Below are positions 16,462-25,493 of a stretch of 51,899 nucleotides of DNA, piece after piece. The position numbers were made by a program, and so were the translations under genes. Source of the stretch: Streptosporangium amethystogenes (lineage in GTDB: Bacteria; Actinomycetota; Actinomycetes; Streptosporangiales; Streptosporangiaceae); contig NZ_JOEQ01000043.1 of the NCBI RefSeq assembly GCF_000721075.1, forward strand, positions 1 through 51,899, written 5' to 3'. The notes beneath the pieces were generated by a model that saw only the letters and a list, made by a program, of their open reading frames with translations, was not told the DNA's origin and did no database searches. Numbering within the stretch: the first letter of the stretch is position 1; every line of letters begins with the position of its first letter.

Positions 16462-17415
16462 CTAGCCCGTGGCCTCGGCCGTCTGCGTCTCCTCGGCGAG
16501 GGTGCCGCACTTGAAACCCTCCTCCCGCTCCGGTTCGAGCTGGATGGATTCGAGGATGGTCTTGTCCATGGAGCGCCGGACGGTCTCCAGCTTGTCGCAG
16601 TCGTAGAGGACGTACGCGCCGTTGCTCTCGCCGAGCAGCATCATCCACCGGCTCTCGTAGAGCGGCTTGTCGTTCTCGGCGCTCCGGAGAACGGCCCACT
16701 GGTCCTGGAAGCCGACGTAGGTGATGAACTCGTTGCCCTTCCCGGTCTCCTGCACCTCAACCGCCCCGTTGACCATCTGCAGGATCAGCAGGAACCCCAG
16801 GCCAAGGCCGGTGAGGGCGCCGACGAGCACCTTCATCCCGGCACGGCCGACGGGCTTGCGGCGTAGCAGCCGGAACGGCACCAGGAAGGCCAGTACGCCC
16901 AGCACCACGGCCACGACGACCTTGACGGCGAGGTTGGTGTCGCCGACGACGTCGAGCAGGCCCCAGTAGGTCGCGCCGCACCACAGCGCGGCGATCATGG
17001 CGATCAGCCAGGGCCGCCGCCGTACGGCGTTCACAAGTTTGCCGGCCGCGCCGAAGGTCACCTTGTTGGCCAGCCAGCCCACCCCGACGACGACGCCGAG
17101 CACCGGCAGGGCGACCAGCAGAAGCAGGATCAGGGTGCCCATCAGTCGGCCGAGCAGGACTGACTGGTCGATCCCCGCCTGCTCCGGGGTGACCTGGAAC
17201 ACCGAGTACATCGACTGCACGCCGAGGTAGAGCACGGCGTAGAGTGCGACGCCGATCGGGACGATGATCGAGCCGATGCGCTCGATCATCTCCAGGACGC
17301 TGCCGCTTTTCTCATCTTCTGATGAATCTGCCGGATCTGCCGTAGCTACCGGATGAGTATCTTGTGAAATGGGGGGAATATGCGGGGTTTGCCCGGAAAT
17401 ATCCTGGGTTGTCAT
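16462..17415 (-). CDS. Multi-span membrane protein of unknown function
   Basis: 317 residues: a polar N-terminal tail rich in Asp, Pro and Thr (to about 40), then about five hydrophobic spans (near 50-70, 95-120, 138-157, 160-180 and 196-214), then a soluble C-terminal domain of about 100 residues (VGFQDQWAVLRSAENDKPLYESRWM) that could fold outside the membrane. The last residues contain a single Cys in FKCGTL. A TATGAT box lies 9 bases before ATG 17415, so the transcript may be nearly leaderless. No family recognised. It is divergent from the dhb operon. Confidence 0.78.
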   Translation of the reverse strand: MTTQDISGQTPHIPPISQDTHPVATADPADSSEDEKSGSVLEMIERIGSIIVPIGVALYAVLYLGVQSMYSVFQVTPEQAGIDQSVLLGRLMGTLILLLLVALPVLGVVVGVGWLANKVTFGAAGKLVNAVRRRPWLIAMIAALWCGATYWGLLDVVGDTNLAVKVVVAVVLGVLAFLVPFRLLRRKPVGRAGMKVLVGALTGLGLGFLLILQMVNGAVEVQETGKGNEFITYVGFQDQWAVLRSAENDKPLYESRWMMLLGESNGAYVLYDCDKLETVRRSMDKTILESIQLEPEREEGFKCGTLAEETQTAEATG

Positions 17416-17686
17416 GAAAAGTGATCATAAGCCATGACGATTGACATGACTCTGCTAAAAGACAAGTGCGTCATCCTCTCAGTCATCCCTGCGGAAGCCT
17501 CAAGAATCGGCGCCGCTCCGGCCCCCCGTGGCTCCTCATGCGTCGTCATGTCCGACGGTCAGGAGGTTCGTACCAACACCCGTGATGTCCACCTGATCTG
17601 TGAAAAGTAACTATAAGTTTTTGCTGCGCAACTTAAAGTGATGGCACTAGCCTGCCTACCGGCGAGAGATCGACGAAGGTGGGGAC
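17416..17686. promoter_or_regulatory. Divergent promoter region of the membrane protein and dhb operon
   Basis: A 16-base motif occurs twice in the same orientation: GAAAAGTGATCATAAG at 17416-17431 and GAAAAGTAACTATAAG at 17602-17617 (13 of 16 identical). The first overlaps the minus-strand TATGAT box, the second lies about 70 bases before dhbA. No IdeR/DmdR iron box was found. Confidence 0.4.
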
Positions 17687-18448
17687 ATGCTGGCGGAAGG
17701 CGGAGTGGCCGTGGTCACCGGTGCGGCGCAGGGCATCGGCGAGGCGGTGGCGCGAGCCCTGACCGTGGCGGGCACGCGGGTCGCCGCGCTCGACGTGAAC
17801 GCCGAGCGGATCGAGCGGGTCGCCGCCGGGCTCGGCACCGCGGTCGGCTATCCCTGCCAGGTCACCGACAGCGCCGCCGTCGACGACGTCGTCGCCAGGG
17901 TCGAGGCCGACCTCGGCCCGATCGAGTTGCTCGTCAACGTGGCCGGGGTGCTCTGCTCGGGACCGGCCGTCGCCCTCAGCGACGACGAGTGGGCCCGGAC
18001 CTTCGCCGTCAACACCGGCGGGGTCTTCCACCTGTCCCGGGCGGTCGCCCGCCGGATGATCCCCCGTAGATCCGGGGCGATCGTCACCGTGGGCTCCAAC
18101 GCCGCGGGCGTGCCGCGGATGAACATGTCGGCCTACGCGGCCTCCAAGGCGGCGGCCACGCAGTTCACCAAGTGTCTCGGCCTGGAGTTGGCGCCGTACG
18201 GCATCCGCTGCAATGTGGTGTCGCCCGGTTCCACCGACACCCCCATGCAGCGCGCCCTGTGGACCGGCGGCCACGACGCGCGGGCGGCCATCGACGGATC
18301 GCCGGCCACCTTCCGGGTGGGCATCCCCCTCGGCCGCCTGGCCGACCCCGAGGACATCGCGAACGCGGTCCTCTTCCTGGCCTCCGACCGCGCCAGGCAC
18401 ATCACCATGCAGGACCTGTACGTCGACGGGGGCGCCACGCTCCGGTAG
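17687..18448 (+). CDS. dhbA: 2,3-dihydro-2,3-dihydroxybenzoate dehydrogenase (DhbA/EntA-like)
   Basis: 253-residue short-chain dehydrogenase. NAD motif [13 protein letters not shown] lies at the N terminus, NVAGV follows, and the catalytic Tyr/Lys motif is YAASKAA, with [10 protein letters not shown] typical of EntA/DhbA. C-terminal [23 protein letters not shown] is also EntA-like. It catalyses the last step to 2,3-dihydroxybenzoate in the cytosol. The two following genes supply the preceding steps, which makes the assignment firm for an otherwise broad family. It is first in a three-gene operon; ATG 17687 has a GGTGGGG stretch upstream. Confidence 0.88.
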   Translation: MLAEGGVAVVTGAAQGIGEAVARALTVAGTRVAALDVNAERIERVAAGLGTAVGYPCQVTDSAAVDDVVARVEADLGPIELLVNVAGVLCSGPAVALSDDEWARTFAVNTGGVFHLSRAVARRMIPRRSGAIVTVGSNAAGVPRMNMSAYAASKAAATQFTKCLGLELAPYGIRCNVVSPGSTDTPMQRALWTGGHDARAAIDGSPATFRVGIPLGRLADPEDIANAVLFLASDRARHITMQDLYVDGGATLR

Positions 18449-18535
18449 CGGAACGGTCCCCTCCCGGCGCCGGCCGCCTGCCGGCGCCGATCCCTCCTAT
18501 TCCTGGATCCCCTCCTGACAGGAGAGCTTTTCCCC

Positions 18536-19717
18536 ATGTCGCCGAACGACGCCCTCACCATGTCCCGAATGCCGGACCTCCTGGAGGACTACGAACCCGG
18601 CACCTTCTTCTTCACCTCGCCGACCCGGACCCTGCTCGCCAGGGGGGTGTGCCAGGAGGTCCCCGATTCGGGGGCGACGAGCCTGCGAGACCGCGTCGCC
18701 TCCGCCCTGCGGGACGCCAAGCGCTTGGGCCACCCCAACCCCGTGGTGGTGGGTGCGATCCCCTTCCGCGACGACCGCCCGCCACGCCTGCTGGTGCCCG
18801 CCGCCGTCTGCTGGACGAGCCCACCGGCCGGTCCACCCGCCGGTCCCGAGCAGGTCACGGGCACGTTCACCGGATTCGGCCCGGTCCCCGACCCCGGTGA
18901 CTACCTGCGCGGTGTGGAGAAGGCACTGGCCAAGCTGACCGCCGGAGAGCTCAAGAAGATCGTGCTGGCCCGTGCCCTGGACGTCACCCTGGGCGCCCCC
19001 GTCGATGTCGGGCGGGTGCTGCGCAACCTCGTCCGGCGCGACCCGCAGGCCTACGGTTACGCGGTGGACCTGCCGTCGAGCACCGCCACGGCCCGCACGC
19101 TCCTGGGGGCCAGCCCCGAGCTGCTCGTCTCCCGTTCCGGCCGCCGGATCACCACGAACCCGCTGGCCGGCTCCGTCCCCCGTCACCCGGACCCCGTCAT
19201 CGACGCGGAGAGGGCCCGCGCCCTGCTCACCTCCGACAAGGATCTCCGCGAGCACGCACTGGTGATCGAGAGCATCGTGGAGGTCCTGCGCCCGTACTGC
19301 CGGGAACTCTCGGTGCCCGCCGGGCCCTCACCGCTGTCCACCGCCTCCATGTGGCATCTGTCGACCCGGATCACCGGCGTGCTCGACGATCCCGCGGTCA
19401 CGTCGCTGGAGCTGGCCACCATGCTGCACCCCACCCCCGCCGTCTGCGGCACTCCCGCGAACGCCGCGCGCCAGGCCATCGAGGAGATCGAGCCGTTCGA
19501 CCGCGGCCTGTACGCCGGCCTGGTCGGGTGGGGGGACTCGGCGGGCGACGGCGAGTGGGTCGTGACCATCCGCTGTGCCGAGGTCGCCGACCAGACCCTG
19601 AGGCTGTTCGCCGGTGCGGGAATCGTCGCCGGCTCGGTGCCGGAGACCGAGCTCGCCGAGACCACCGCCAAGTTCCAGACCATGCTCCGCGCCGTCGGCC
19701 TGGACCAGGACCGCTGA
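18536..19717 (+). CDS. dhbC: Isochorismate synthase (DhbC/EntC-like)
   Basis: 393 residues, the usual size. Chorismate-binding-enzyme motifs are clear: [44 protein letters not shown] and the GLYAGLVGW...IRCAE block at the C terminus, where the Lys and Glu residues needed for water addition at C2 and Mg2+ binding lie. It converts chorismate to isochorismate. An AGGAG site sits 11 bases before ATG 18536. The gap to dhbA is 87 bases and to dhbB 36 bases, consistent with one transcript. Confidence 0.92.
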   Translation: MSPNDALTMSRMPDLLEDYEPGTFFFTSPTRTLLARGVCQEVPDSGATSLRDRVASALRDAKRLGHPNPVVVGAIPFRDDRPPRLLVPAAVCWTSPPAGPPAGPEQVTGTFTGFGPVPDPGDYLRGVEKALAKLTAGELKKIVLARALDVTLGAPVDVGRVLRNLVRRDPQAYGYAVDLPSSTATARTLLGASPELLVSRSGRRITTNPLAGSVPRHPDPVIDAERARALLTSDKDLREHALVIESIVEVLRPYCRELSVPAGPSPLSTASMWHLSTRITGVLDDPAVTSLELATMLHPTPAVCGTPANAARQAIEEIEPFDRGLYAGLVGWGDSAGDGEWVVTIRCAEVADQTLRLFAGAGIVAGSVPETELAETTAKFQTMLRAVGLDQDR

Positions 19718-19753
19718 CCCGCCGTCCGGCCCACTGCCACAGGAAAGGAGACA

Positions 19754-20428
19754 GTGCCCGTGGCCCTTCCCCAGATCGCCTCCTACCCGCTGCCAAAAGA
19801 AGGCGATCTTCCCGAGAACCAGGTGACCTGGCGCCCCGATCCGCGCCGCGCCATCCTGCTGGTCCATGACATGCAGAACTACTTCCTCGCCCCCTACGCA
19901 GCCGGCGCCGCACCGCTGACCGGGCTCATCGACAACATCGGTCTGCTGCGCGAGGCCTGCGCCGGGCTGGGGGTTCCGGTCGTCTACTCGATGCAGCCCA
20001 GCGGCCAGAGCAGCCACCAGCGCGGCCTGCTCCAGGACTTCTGGGGTTCGGGCATCCCCGGCGCGCGGGAGAGCGAGATCGTCGCGAGCCTCCTCCCCGC
20101 GGCGTCCGACATCCTGCTCACCAAGTGGCGTTACAGCGCCTTCCGCAGGACCGACCTGCGTGCCCGGATGGACGCCCTGGGCCGCGACCAGATCATCGTC
20201 TGCGGTGTCTACGCCCACATCGGCTGCCTCATGACCGCCTGCGACGCCTTCATGCAGGACCTGCAGGCGTTCCTGGTGGCCGATGCCGTCGCCGACTTCT
20301 CCCGGGAACACCACACCATGGCCCTCGTCTACGCCGCCCAGCGCTGCGCGGTCACGGCCCTCACCGGTGGCCTGCTGCGCGGGTGGGACCCCGCGCGGCA
20401 GGCCACCGGGATGGCCGGTGGCGGGTAG
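19754..20428 (+). CDS. dhbB: Isochorismatase (DhbB-like, without aryl carrier domain)
   Basis: 224 residues from a GTG with an AAGGAGA site. The isochorismatase fold is complete: LLVHDMQNYF with the catalytic Asp, TKWRYSAF with the Lys, and CGVYAHIGCLMTACDAFM. It cleaves isochorismate to 2,3-dihydro-2,3-dihydroxybenzoate and pyruvate. EntB/DhbB proteins of siderophore systems are about 285-310 residues and end in an aryl carrier domain with a phosphopantetheine Ser; this one stops after the hydrolase domain. So it can make free dihydroxybenzoate but cannot tether it. Confidence 0.9.
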   Translation: MPVALPQIASYPLPKEGDLPENQVTWRPDPRRAILLVHDMQNYFLAPYAAGAAPLTGLIDNIGLLREACAGLGVPVVYSMQPSGQSSHQRGLLQDFWGSGIPGARESEIVASLLPAASDILLTKWRYSAFRRTDLRARMDALGRDQIIVCGVYAHIGCLMTACDAFMQDLQAFLVADAVADFSREHHTMALVYAAQRCAVTALTGGLLRGWDPARQATGMAGGG

Positions 20429-20476
20429 CCGGCCGCGGGACCCCGCTCCGCGAGGCCGGGTCGCCCCCGAGGCGGG

Positions 20477-21751
20477 TCAGGCCGTCGCCGGAGCGGTTCG
20501 GGGTGAGGCCGCCAGGCGCCCCGATCGGTCCAGGGCGACCACGGCCGCGGCGCAGCCAAGGCCGATCAGCACCAGGGCCAGCCACGGCAGGCTCGGCAGA
20601 CCCGCCCGCGCACCCAGATCCAGCGCCCACCCGGTGAGCAGGTTGCCCGCGGCGATGCCGATCCCGGCCAGGGTGCTGTAGAGCCCGTAGTAGGTACCCA
20701 CCATGTGCCGGCCGCCGAAGGTGGCGATGGTCGCCATCTCGAACGGATAGATGATCATGGTGGCCAGGCTGAGCAGCGCCGCCGTCCCCAGGACGGGGAG
20801 CAGCACGAGCACCCCGGCGGCGCCGCCGGACGTGCCGGCGCTGCCCGCCCAGGGGGCGGCCAGGGCCACCGGGGTGAAGGCGAGCCCCATCAGGACCAGA
20901 CCTCTGGCGATGGCCTGCGGCGGCCGCCACCGCCGGGTCGCCCACGCGGTCAGGCGGGCCTGACCGAGGATGGTCAGCACCGCGGAGACCACGAAGACGA
21001 GGGTGACCCCCAGCTCGCCACCCGTCACCCGGCGGATCTCCAGTGGCAGGCCCAGATAGACCTGGAAGTTCAGCACGTACGAGCCGATCATGGCCAGTGA
21101 GAAGAGCAGGAAGGGCCGGTTGCCGAACACCTCGCGCCAGTCGAGCAGCACGCCCCGGCTCTCCTCGGCCCGTGGGCGGTCGCCTTTCGGCAGGGCCCGC
21201 ATCTGGGCGACGGTGAGCACGGCGAAGATCACGCCCGCGACCAGGCAGACGAGCCTGAAGGCCACCGCGTTGAGCAGCAGGCCGACGAGCGGCCCGATCA
21301 GGATGCCGAGCTGGTAGAAGGCGTTGAACGCGGCGAACGCCTCGACCTTCCGCGCCCCGGCCTCCTGGGCGAGGTAGGCCCGTACGGCGGGGTTGAACAG
21401 CGCACCGGCGAACCCGGTCAGGGCCGAGGCGGTCACCAGCATGGGCAGCGAGTCGGCCACGGCCAGCATCAGGAACGCGAGGGTGCGCAGCCCGCACCCT
21501 GCGACGATCATGGGTTTGTGGCCGAGCCGGTCGGCCAGGGTGCCGCCGATCAGGAACAGGCCCTGCTGGCTGAGGTTGCGGATACCCAGGATCAGGCCGA
21601 CCAGTGCCGCCGGCAGCGCCAGAGTTCCCGACAGGTGACCGGCCAGGTAGGGCATCAGCATGTAGAAGCCGGTGTTGATGGTGAGCTGGTTGACCAGGAG
21701 CAGTTTCACCGGCCGGTCAAAGGAGCGGGCCAGGGCCAGGGTGCCTCTCAC
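20477..21751 (-). CDS. MFS exporter paired with the PLP enzyme
   Basis: 424 residues from GTG 21751, whose GTGA overlaps the stop of the upstream PLP-enzyme gene by 4 bases, showing translational coupling. Twelve spans; motif A loop [14 protein letters not shown] lies between spans 2 and 3. The open frame extends further upstream to 22318, but that part is only antisense-like readthrough of the PLP gene. It resembles small-molecule exporters; possible cargo is the product of the PLP enzyme or of the nearby convergent dhb operon. The operon and this gene end 48 bases apart. Confidence 0.88.
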   Translation of the reverse strand: MRGTLALARSFDRPVKLLLVNQLTINTGFYMLMPYLAGHLSGTLALPAALVGLILGIRNLSQQGLFLIGGTLADRLGHKPMIVAGCGLRTLAFLMLAVADSLPMLVTASALTGFAGALFNPAVRAYLAQEAGARKVEAFAAFNAFYQLGILIGPLVGLLLNAVAFRLVCLVAGVIFAVLTVAQMRALPKGDRPRAEESRGVLLDWREVFGNRPFLLFSLAMIGSYVLNFQVYLGLPLEIRRVTGGELGVTLVFVVSAVLTILGQARLTAWATRRWRPPQAIARGLVLMGLAFTPVALAAPWAGSAGTSGGAAGVLVLLPVLGTAALLSLATMIIYPFEMATIATFGGRHMVGTYYGLYSTLAGIGIAAGNLLTGWALDLGARAGLPSLPWLALVLIGLGCAAAVVALDRSGRLAASPRTAPATA

Positions 21752-22923
21752 CGCAGGACCTCTTCGTCTCCGGAGGGTGTTTCCACGACGCTGTTTCCCG
21801 GGACGGTGGGGTCGAGCACGGTCGTACACCGGGTCCAGCGGGTCAGCTCGCGCTCGGCGGGGTGGACGATCTCGTCGGGGTCGGTCGCCGCCGGCGCGCC
21901 GAGCAGACCCCGTTCGGCGCAGTAGTCGTCGTTGAACACGGTGTCGAAGTAGCGGTGCGGGCCGTCGGGGAAGATCGCCGCTATCCGGGTGTGGCCGGGC
22001 AGCGTACGGGCCAGCCAGGAGGCCACCAGGGCCACCGCGCCGACGCTCCAACCGCCGGTGGCGTACCGCAGCGCGGCCAGGCGCCGGCAGGCCCAGACCG
22101 CTTCGGCGGGTGCGACCCAGTGGACCTCGTCGAATGCCTCGTACGCCACGTTGCGCGGGTAGATGCTGCTGCCCAGGCCGCGCATGAGCCGCGAGCGCGC
22201 GGGCTGGCCGAAGATGGTCGAGCCGATCGTGTCGACGCCGACGAGCCGGAGGTCGGGATAGAAGCGCCGTAGCGCGCGGGAGACCCCGGCGCTGTGACCG
22301 CCGGTGCCCACGCTGCACACCAGGACGTCGATCCGCCCGAGTTGGCCGGCCAGCTCCGTGGCCAGCCCCGTGTAGGCGGTGACGTTGTCGGGGTTGTTGT
22401 ACTGGTCCGGGCAGTAGGCGCCCGGGTGCTCGCCGAGCAACTCCAGCACGCGTAGGCGGCGGGCATGCTGCCAGCCGCCCACCGGGTGCGGTTCGTCGAC
22501 GACGACGACACGCGCTCCGTAGGCGGACAGCAGCCGGCGCATCAGCGGCTCCATGCCCGGGTCGGTCACCAGCGTCACCGGGTGGCCGCCGACGATGCCG
22601 GCCAGTGCCAGGCCCAGGCCGAAGGTCCCGCTGGTGGACTCCACGATGGGTGCCCCGGGCAGCAGCAGGCCGCGCTCGCGTGCCCGCTCGACGATGTAGA
22701 GGGCGGAGCGGTCCTTGATCCCTCCGGGGTTGTTGCCCTCCAGCTTCGCCCAGAACCCGCGCCCCTGCCCCGAGGCGATCTCCGGAACCCAGAGCACCGG
22801 GGTGTTGCCGACCACGTGCTCGGGGGCGTGGCAGGTGGCTCCGGTGATCAACTGGCTGGGCGAGGCGGTGGCGATCTGTGACGAACTTGCAGTGACCTGC
22901 GATGAACTAAGTGTATATATCAT
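21748..22923 (-). CDS. PLP-dependent cysteine-synthase-family enzyme (SbnA/CBS-like)
   Basis: 391 residues of fold-type II PLP enzyme. The Schiff-base lysine is Lys70 in [20 protein letters not shown] is the substrate-binding loop and [15 protein letters not shown] the phosphate-binding glycine loop. It resembles SbnA-like and cystathionine-synthase-like enzymes that replace the beta group of serine derivatives, but product cannot be assigned. The first about 30 residues are a Ser/Gln/Thr-rich, non-conserved stretch. ATG 22923 has AGGGGA upstream, within a TATATAT-containing stretch. It is the first gene of a pair with the exporter. Confidence 0.85.
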   Translation of the reverse strand: MIYTLSSSQVTASSSQIATASPSQLITGATCHAPEHVVGNTPVLWVPEIASGQGRGFWAKLEGNNPGGIKDRSALYIVERARERGLLLPGAPIVESTSGTFGLGLALAGIVGGHPVTLVTDPGMEPLMRRLLSAYGARVVVVDEPHPVGGWQHARRLRVLELLGEHPGAYCPDQYNNPDNVTAYTGLATELAGQLGRIDVLVCSVGTGGHSAGVSRALRRFYPDLRLVGVDTIGSTIFGQPARSRLMRGLGSSIYPRNVAYEAFDEVHWVAPAEAVWACRRLAALRYATGGWSVGAVALVASWLARTLPGHTRIAAIFPDGPHRYFDTVFNDDYCAERGLLGAPAATDPDEIVHPAERELTRWTRCTTVLDPTVPGNSVVETPSGDEEVLR

Positions 22924-23032
22924 GATCCGTTTCCCCTGGATGCGATGTGATCAGCTCGCTGACGGGCGCGCGCGAACGACGGCTCATACCGCTCAGTGGG
23001 AGCGTGGAGTCGTTGGCGGCCCGAGGGACGGG

Positions 23033-23515
23033 CTATATCCGGGAAACGGATTTGAGAAGAAGTAACGCGACCCCGGGGGGTGGACGGACCGGTTGCGCGC
23101 GACGGCGCGCGGGCGGCGGTGAGGGTGTCGCGGCGTCCTCGGCCACCACCGGGTCACCGAGGATCGGCCCGGCCGGTATCAGGACGCGCGTGCCGGTGAT
23201 CTGCGCTCCGGCTGCCGCGCCGCACAGATGGTGATCTTCATCGATGGGCGGCACCGGGCACGGCAGGTGCTCCGCCGGCGTCCCCGCGCCGATCAGGGTG
23301 AGAAGCCCGGTGGCGGCGCCGGTATCCTCGGCGGCGCTCACCACGGCGGTCGCCGTGGCCGGCGGCCACGGGCCGGGGGCGCGATGATGGCCCCGATGGA
23401 CGGGGGCCACCACACACAGCGTCAGGTGCATCAACACGGCGGCACCGAGCACGACCAGCCCTAGCGCGAAGGCGACGCCTCCGTGCTGTGCGACCCGCCG
23501 CATCGATGCGATCAT
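23033..23515 (-). CDS. Small membrane protein, DUF6153-like
   Basis: 160 residues from ATG 23515 (a GTG two codons earlier is possible). A single hydrophobic span (about 13-38: FALGLVVLGAAVLMHLTLC) is followed by a His-rich stretch VHRGHHRAP, a Pro/Ala-rich region, a Cys pair (CPVPPIDEDHHLCG) and a basic C terminus. The plan fits DUF6153-type small membrane proteins of actinomycetes, but that match is from memory. The His/Cys content could suit metal binding. It lies in an accessory-looking patch. Confidence 0.55.
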   Translation of the reverse strand: MIASMRRVAQHGGVAFALGLVVLGAAVLMHLTLCVVAPVHRGHHRAPGPWPPATATAVVSAAEDTGAATGLLTLIGAGTPAEHLPCPVPPIDEDHHLCGAAAGAQITGTRVLIPAGPILGDPVVAEDAATPSPPPARRRAQPVRPPPGVALLLLKSVSRI

Positions 23516-23748
23516 GACCACAAACGTACATTACCGTCTGTCGCCGCTCGACTTCGGGGGGTTACTTTATGCCCTTAAAGGCTCCTATGAGCGCTGGAAA
23601 CCATGCTGGCATTGGCCGCCCCAATGTCGAGCACTCCATGCTGCGACCGGCTACGAGACCCGCGCCGTGCGTACGAACGGGAGCCGCGGTCGGTGTGAGG
23701 CCGGCACATCGGCCGGGTACATGGAGGTGCACCCGTGGCGCGGCGTGT
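23516..23748. other. Short gene-free stretch upstream of the DUF6153-like gene
   Basis: The first 60 bases are AT-richer than the surroundings and probably hold the minus-strand promoter. No gene or repeat was recognised in the rest. Confidence 0.3.
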
Positions 23749-24009
23749 CTAGTGCCTGAGGCCGCAGTGGCAGGGCAGGCCGACCGGTTCGGGGGGATCG
23801 GCCCAGTGCAGGGCGATGAACGGCTCGGTGCGGCAGGGATGGTGTACCCGTTCGCGGGTGATGCGGTAGCGGGCGACGCCCCCGGGCTCTTCGGGTGAGC
23901 GGCGCGGGACGGGCACGGTGAGGGTGCCGATGTCCTGGTCGATGTGGGTGAGCATGCCGTGGCAGGGGCCGCCCAGGCAGATGGCGTTACGGGGCCGGTC
24001 ACCGCTCAT
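23749..24009 (-). CDS. Small cysteine-rich hypothetical protein
   Basis: 86 residues with a protein-like pattern: CLGGPCHGML near the N terminus, a central YRITRERVHHPCRTEP segment and a C-terminal GLPCHCGLRH. Cys-x(4)-Cys-His and Cys-His-Cys arrangements could bind metal. Similar short LGGPCHG proteins are known to me from actinomycete accessory DNA, without function. It lies 88 bases downstream of modA on the same strand and could be co-transcribed. Confidence 0.55.
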   Translation of the reverse strand: MSGDRPRNAICLGGPCHGMLTHIDQDIGTLTVPVPRRSPEEPGGVARYRITRERVHHPCRTEPFIALHWADPPEPVGLPCHCGLRH

Positions 24010-24097
24010 GCCGTACCCCCTGACGGGCGGCCGGACGGGCCGGGCGGCGCTGTACGCCGTTCCGGCCCGCCGGGGTCGCGGATCGCGTCATCGCGGG

Positions 24098-24889
24098 TCA
24101 GGGGGCCTGGAAGCCGGCCTTGGTCAGCACGTCCCTGCCCTGCTGCGACAGCACCAGATCGACGAACCGCCTGGCCGCCTCGGGGGCCTTGGACACGGTG
24201 GCGATCGGGTAGTCGTTGATCGCCTTCTCCGCCTCGGGGAAGTCGATGCCCGAGACCTTGCCGCCGGAGGAGATGACGTCCGTCCGGTAGACCAGGGCGG
24301 CGTCGACCTCGCCGAGTGAGACCTTGGCCAGAGTGGCCTTGACGTCCTGTTCCAGGGTGACCGGCGTGACCTTCAGTCCGGCCGCGTCCAGCGCCTTGGC
24401 CGCCGCCGCGCCGCACGGCACCTGCTCGGCGCAGAGGGCGACCTTGACCTTCGGATCGGTCAGGTCACTCAGGCCGTCGACCTTGGCGGGATTGTCGGCG
24501 GGTACCGCGATCTGGAGGATGTTGCGCACGAAGGTGACCGGGGTACCGGCCGGGGAGGCGTCGGTGACGGTCTTCATCGTGGCCGGACTGGCGGCGGCGA
24601 ACACGTCGGCCGGGGCGCCCTCGACGATCTGCTGGGCCAGGGTGGCGCTGGAACCGAAGTTGAACCGCACGGTCGTGCCCGGGTGCGCGGCCTCGAAGGT
24701 CTTGCCCAGCTCGGTGAACGTGCCGGTCAGCGAGGCGGCGGCGAACACCGTCAGTGTCGTGCTCCCACTGTCGGATGACGTCCCCGAGGACGCGGAGGTG
24801 GCCGGATCGCCGACACCGCAGCCGGACAGGCCCACGGCCAGTGTGAAGGCGATGGGGATCGTGGCCCACCTGGAAAGACGCCTGAACAA
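24098..24889 (-). CDS. modA: Molybdate ABC transporter substrate-binding lipoprotein ModA
   Basis: 263 residues. A lipoprotein signal ends at LSGCGVG (Cys24), then a Ser/Thr-rich spacer and a periplasmic-binding fold with ModA motifs: LTVFAAASLTGTFTELGKTFE, VRFNFGSSATLAQQI, GAPADVFAAAS and ALVYRTDV. It captures molybdate or tungstate outside the membrane. modB and modC normally follow modA in an operon; here the next gene on this strand is the 86-residue unknown protein, so the permease and ATPase must be elsewhere or lost. Confidence 0.9.
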   Translation of the reverse strand: MFRRLSRWATIPIAFTLAVGLSGCGVGDPATSASSGTSSDSGSTTLTVFAAASLTGTFTELGKTFEAAHPGTTVRFNFGSSATLAQQIVEGAPADVFAAASPATMKTVTDASPAGTPVTFVRNILQIAVPADNPAKVDGLSDLTDPKVKVALCAEQVPCGAAAAKALDAAGLKVTPVTLEQDVKATLAKVSLGEVDAALVYRTDVISSGGKVSGIDFPEAEKAINDYPIATVSKAPEAARRFVDLVLSQQGRDVLTKAGFQAP

Positions 24890-25009
24890 CGAGGGCTCCT
24901 TACTGGCTCACGTGCCGACCCGGAACGTCGCCACCGACAATCACGATACCTTCGCATATTCAGGTCTCAAGAGGCAGTACCCATAGCAACCAATAAAGAA
25001 GCTGCCGTT

Positions 25010-25324
25010 ATGCCATCGCACTTGCGGAATCAGCCAGTCGGGATCATCGCTGTGAAGATCAAGGCGGGCGAGTACAGGCCACGGCAGGTGCTGCCCTCGG
25101 AAGCACGGCTACAGCGGGAACACGGCGTGAGCCGGGACGCCGTCCGCCGGGCGATGCGGGGCCTCGGAGAGCAGGGATGGGCGGTGACCGTGCAAGGTCG
25201 CGGCAGGCCGACCGATCAACGCGGCGGTGGTCGCCTGGAAAGCAGGTTCGTCGCCCCGGTTGAATCACCATCCCACCGGAAGCCGCACGATCCAGGTTTT
25301 CCAAAAGAGACGGTCACTCAGTAA
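25010..25324 (+). CDS. Short GntR-type winged-helix protein
   Basis: 104 residues. Residues 5-70 form a GntR N-terminal winged helix (GIIAVKIKAGEYRPRQVLPSEARLQREHGVSRD split across the domain, then AVRRAMRGLGEQGWAVTVQGRG). The family's effector-binding C-terminal domain is absent; the last 35 residues are basic and look disordered. It may be a stand-alone DNA-binding protein of the kind found in integrated elements, or a truncated regulator. It is divergent from modA. Confidence 0.7.
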   Translation: MPSHLRNQPVGIIAVKIKAGEYRPRQVLPSEARLQREHGVSRDAVRRAMRGLGEQGWAVTVQGRGRPTDQRGGGRLESRFVAPVESPSHRKPHDPGFPKETVTQ

Positions 25325-25331
25325 CGCAGAA

Positions 25332-25359
25332 AGCCGTTCCTGATTTCTCAGAAACGGCT
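25332..25359. terminator. Hairpin downstream of tRNA-Pro
   Basis: 12-bp arms (25332-25343 and 25348-25359) with one mismatch around TTTC. It can end both the GntR gene and, on the other strand, the tRNA transcript. Confidence 0.55.
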
Positions 25360-25384
25360 CTCCACCTCGGGACTTTGTTCAACG

Positions 25385-25458
<74 letters not shown>

Positions 25459-25493
25459 GTCACACGCCCGGTCTTGCTCGTGCTTGGAAAAGT

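Noticed and set aside
17416..17686. IdeR/DmdR iron box before dhbA
   Set aside because: No stretch resembling TTAGGTTAGGCTAACCTAA was found, so iron control is not claimed.
21752..22318. N-terminal extension of the MFS exporter to 22318
   Set aside because: It runs through the PLP-enzyme gene in another frame with Arg/Pro-rich composition; GTG 21751 gives a normal MFS start coupled to the upstream stop.
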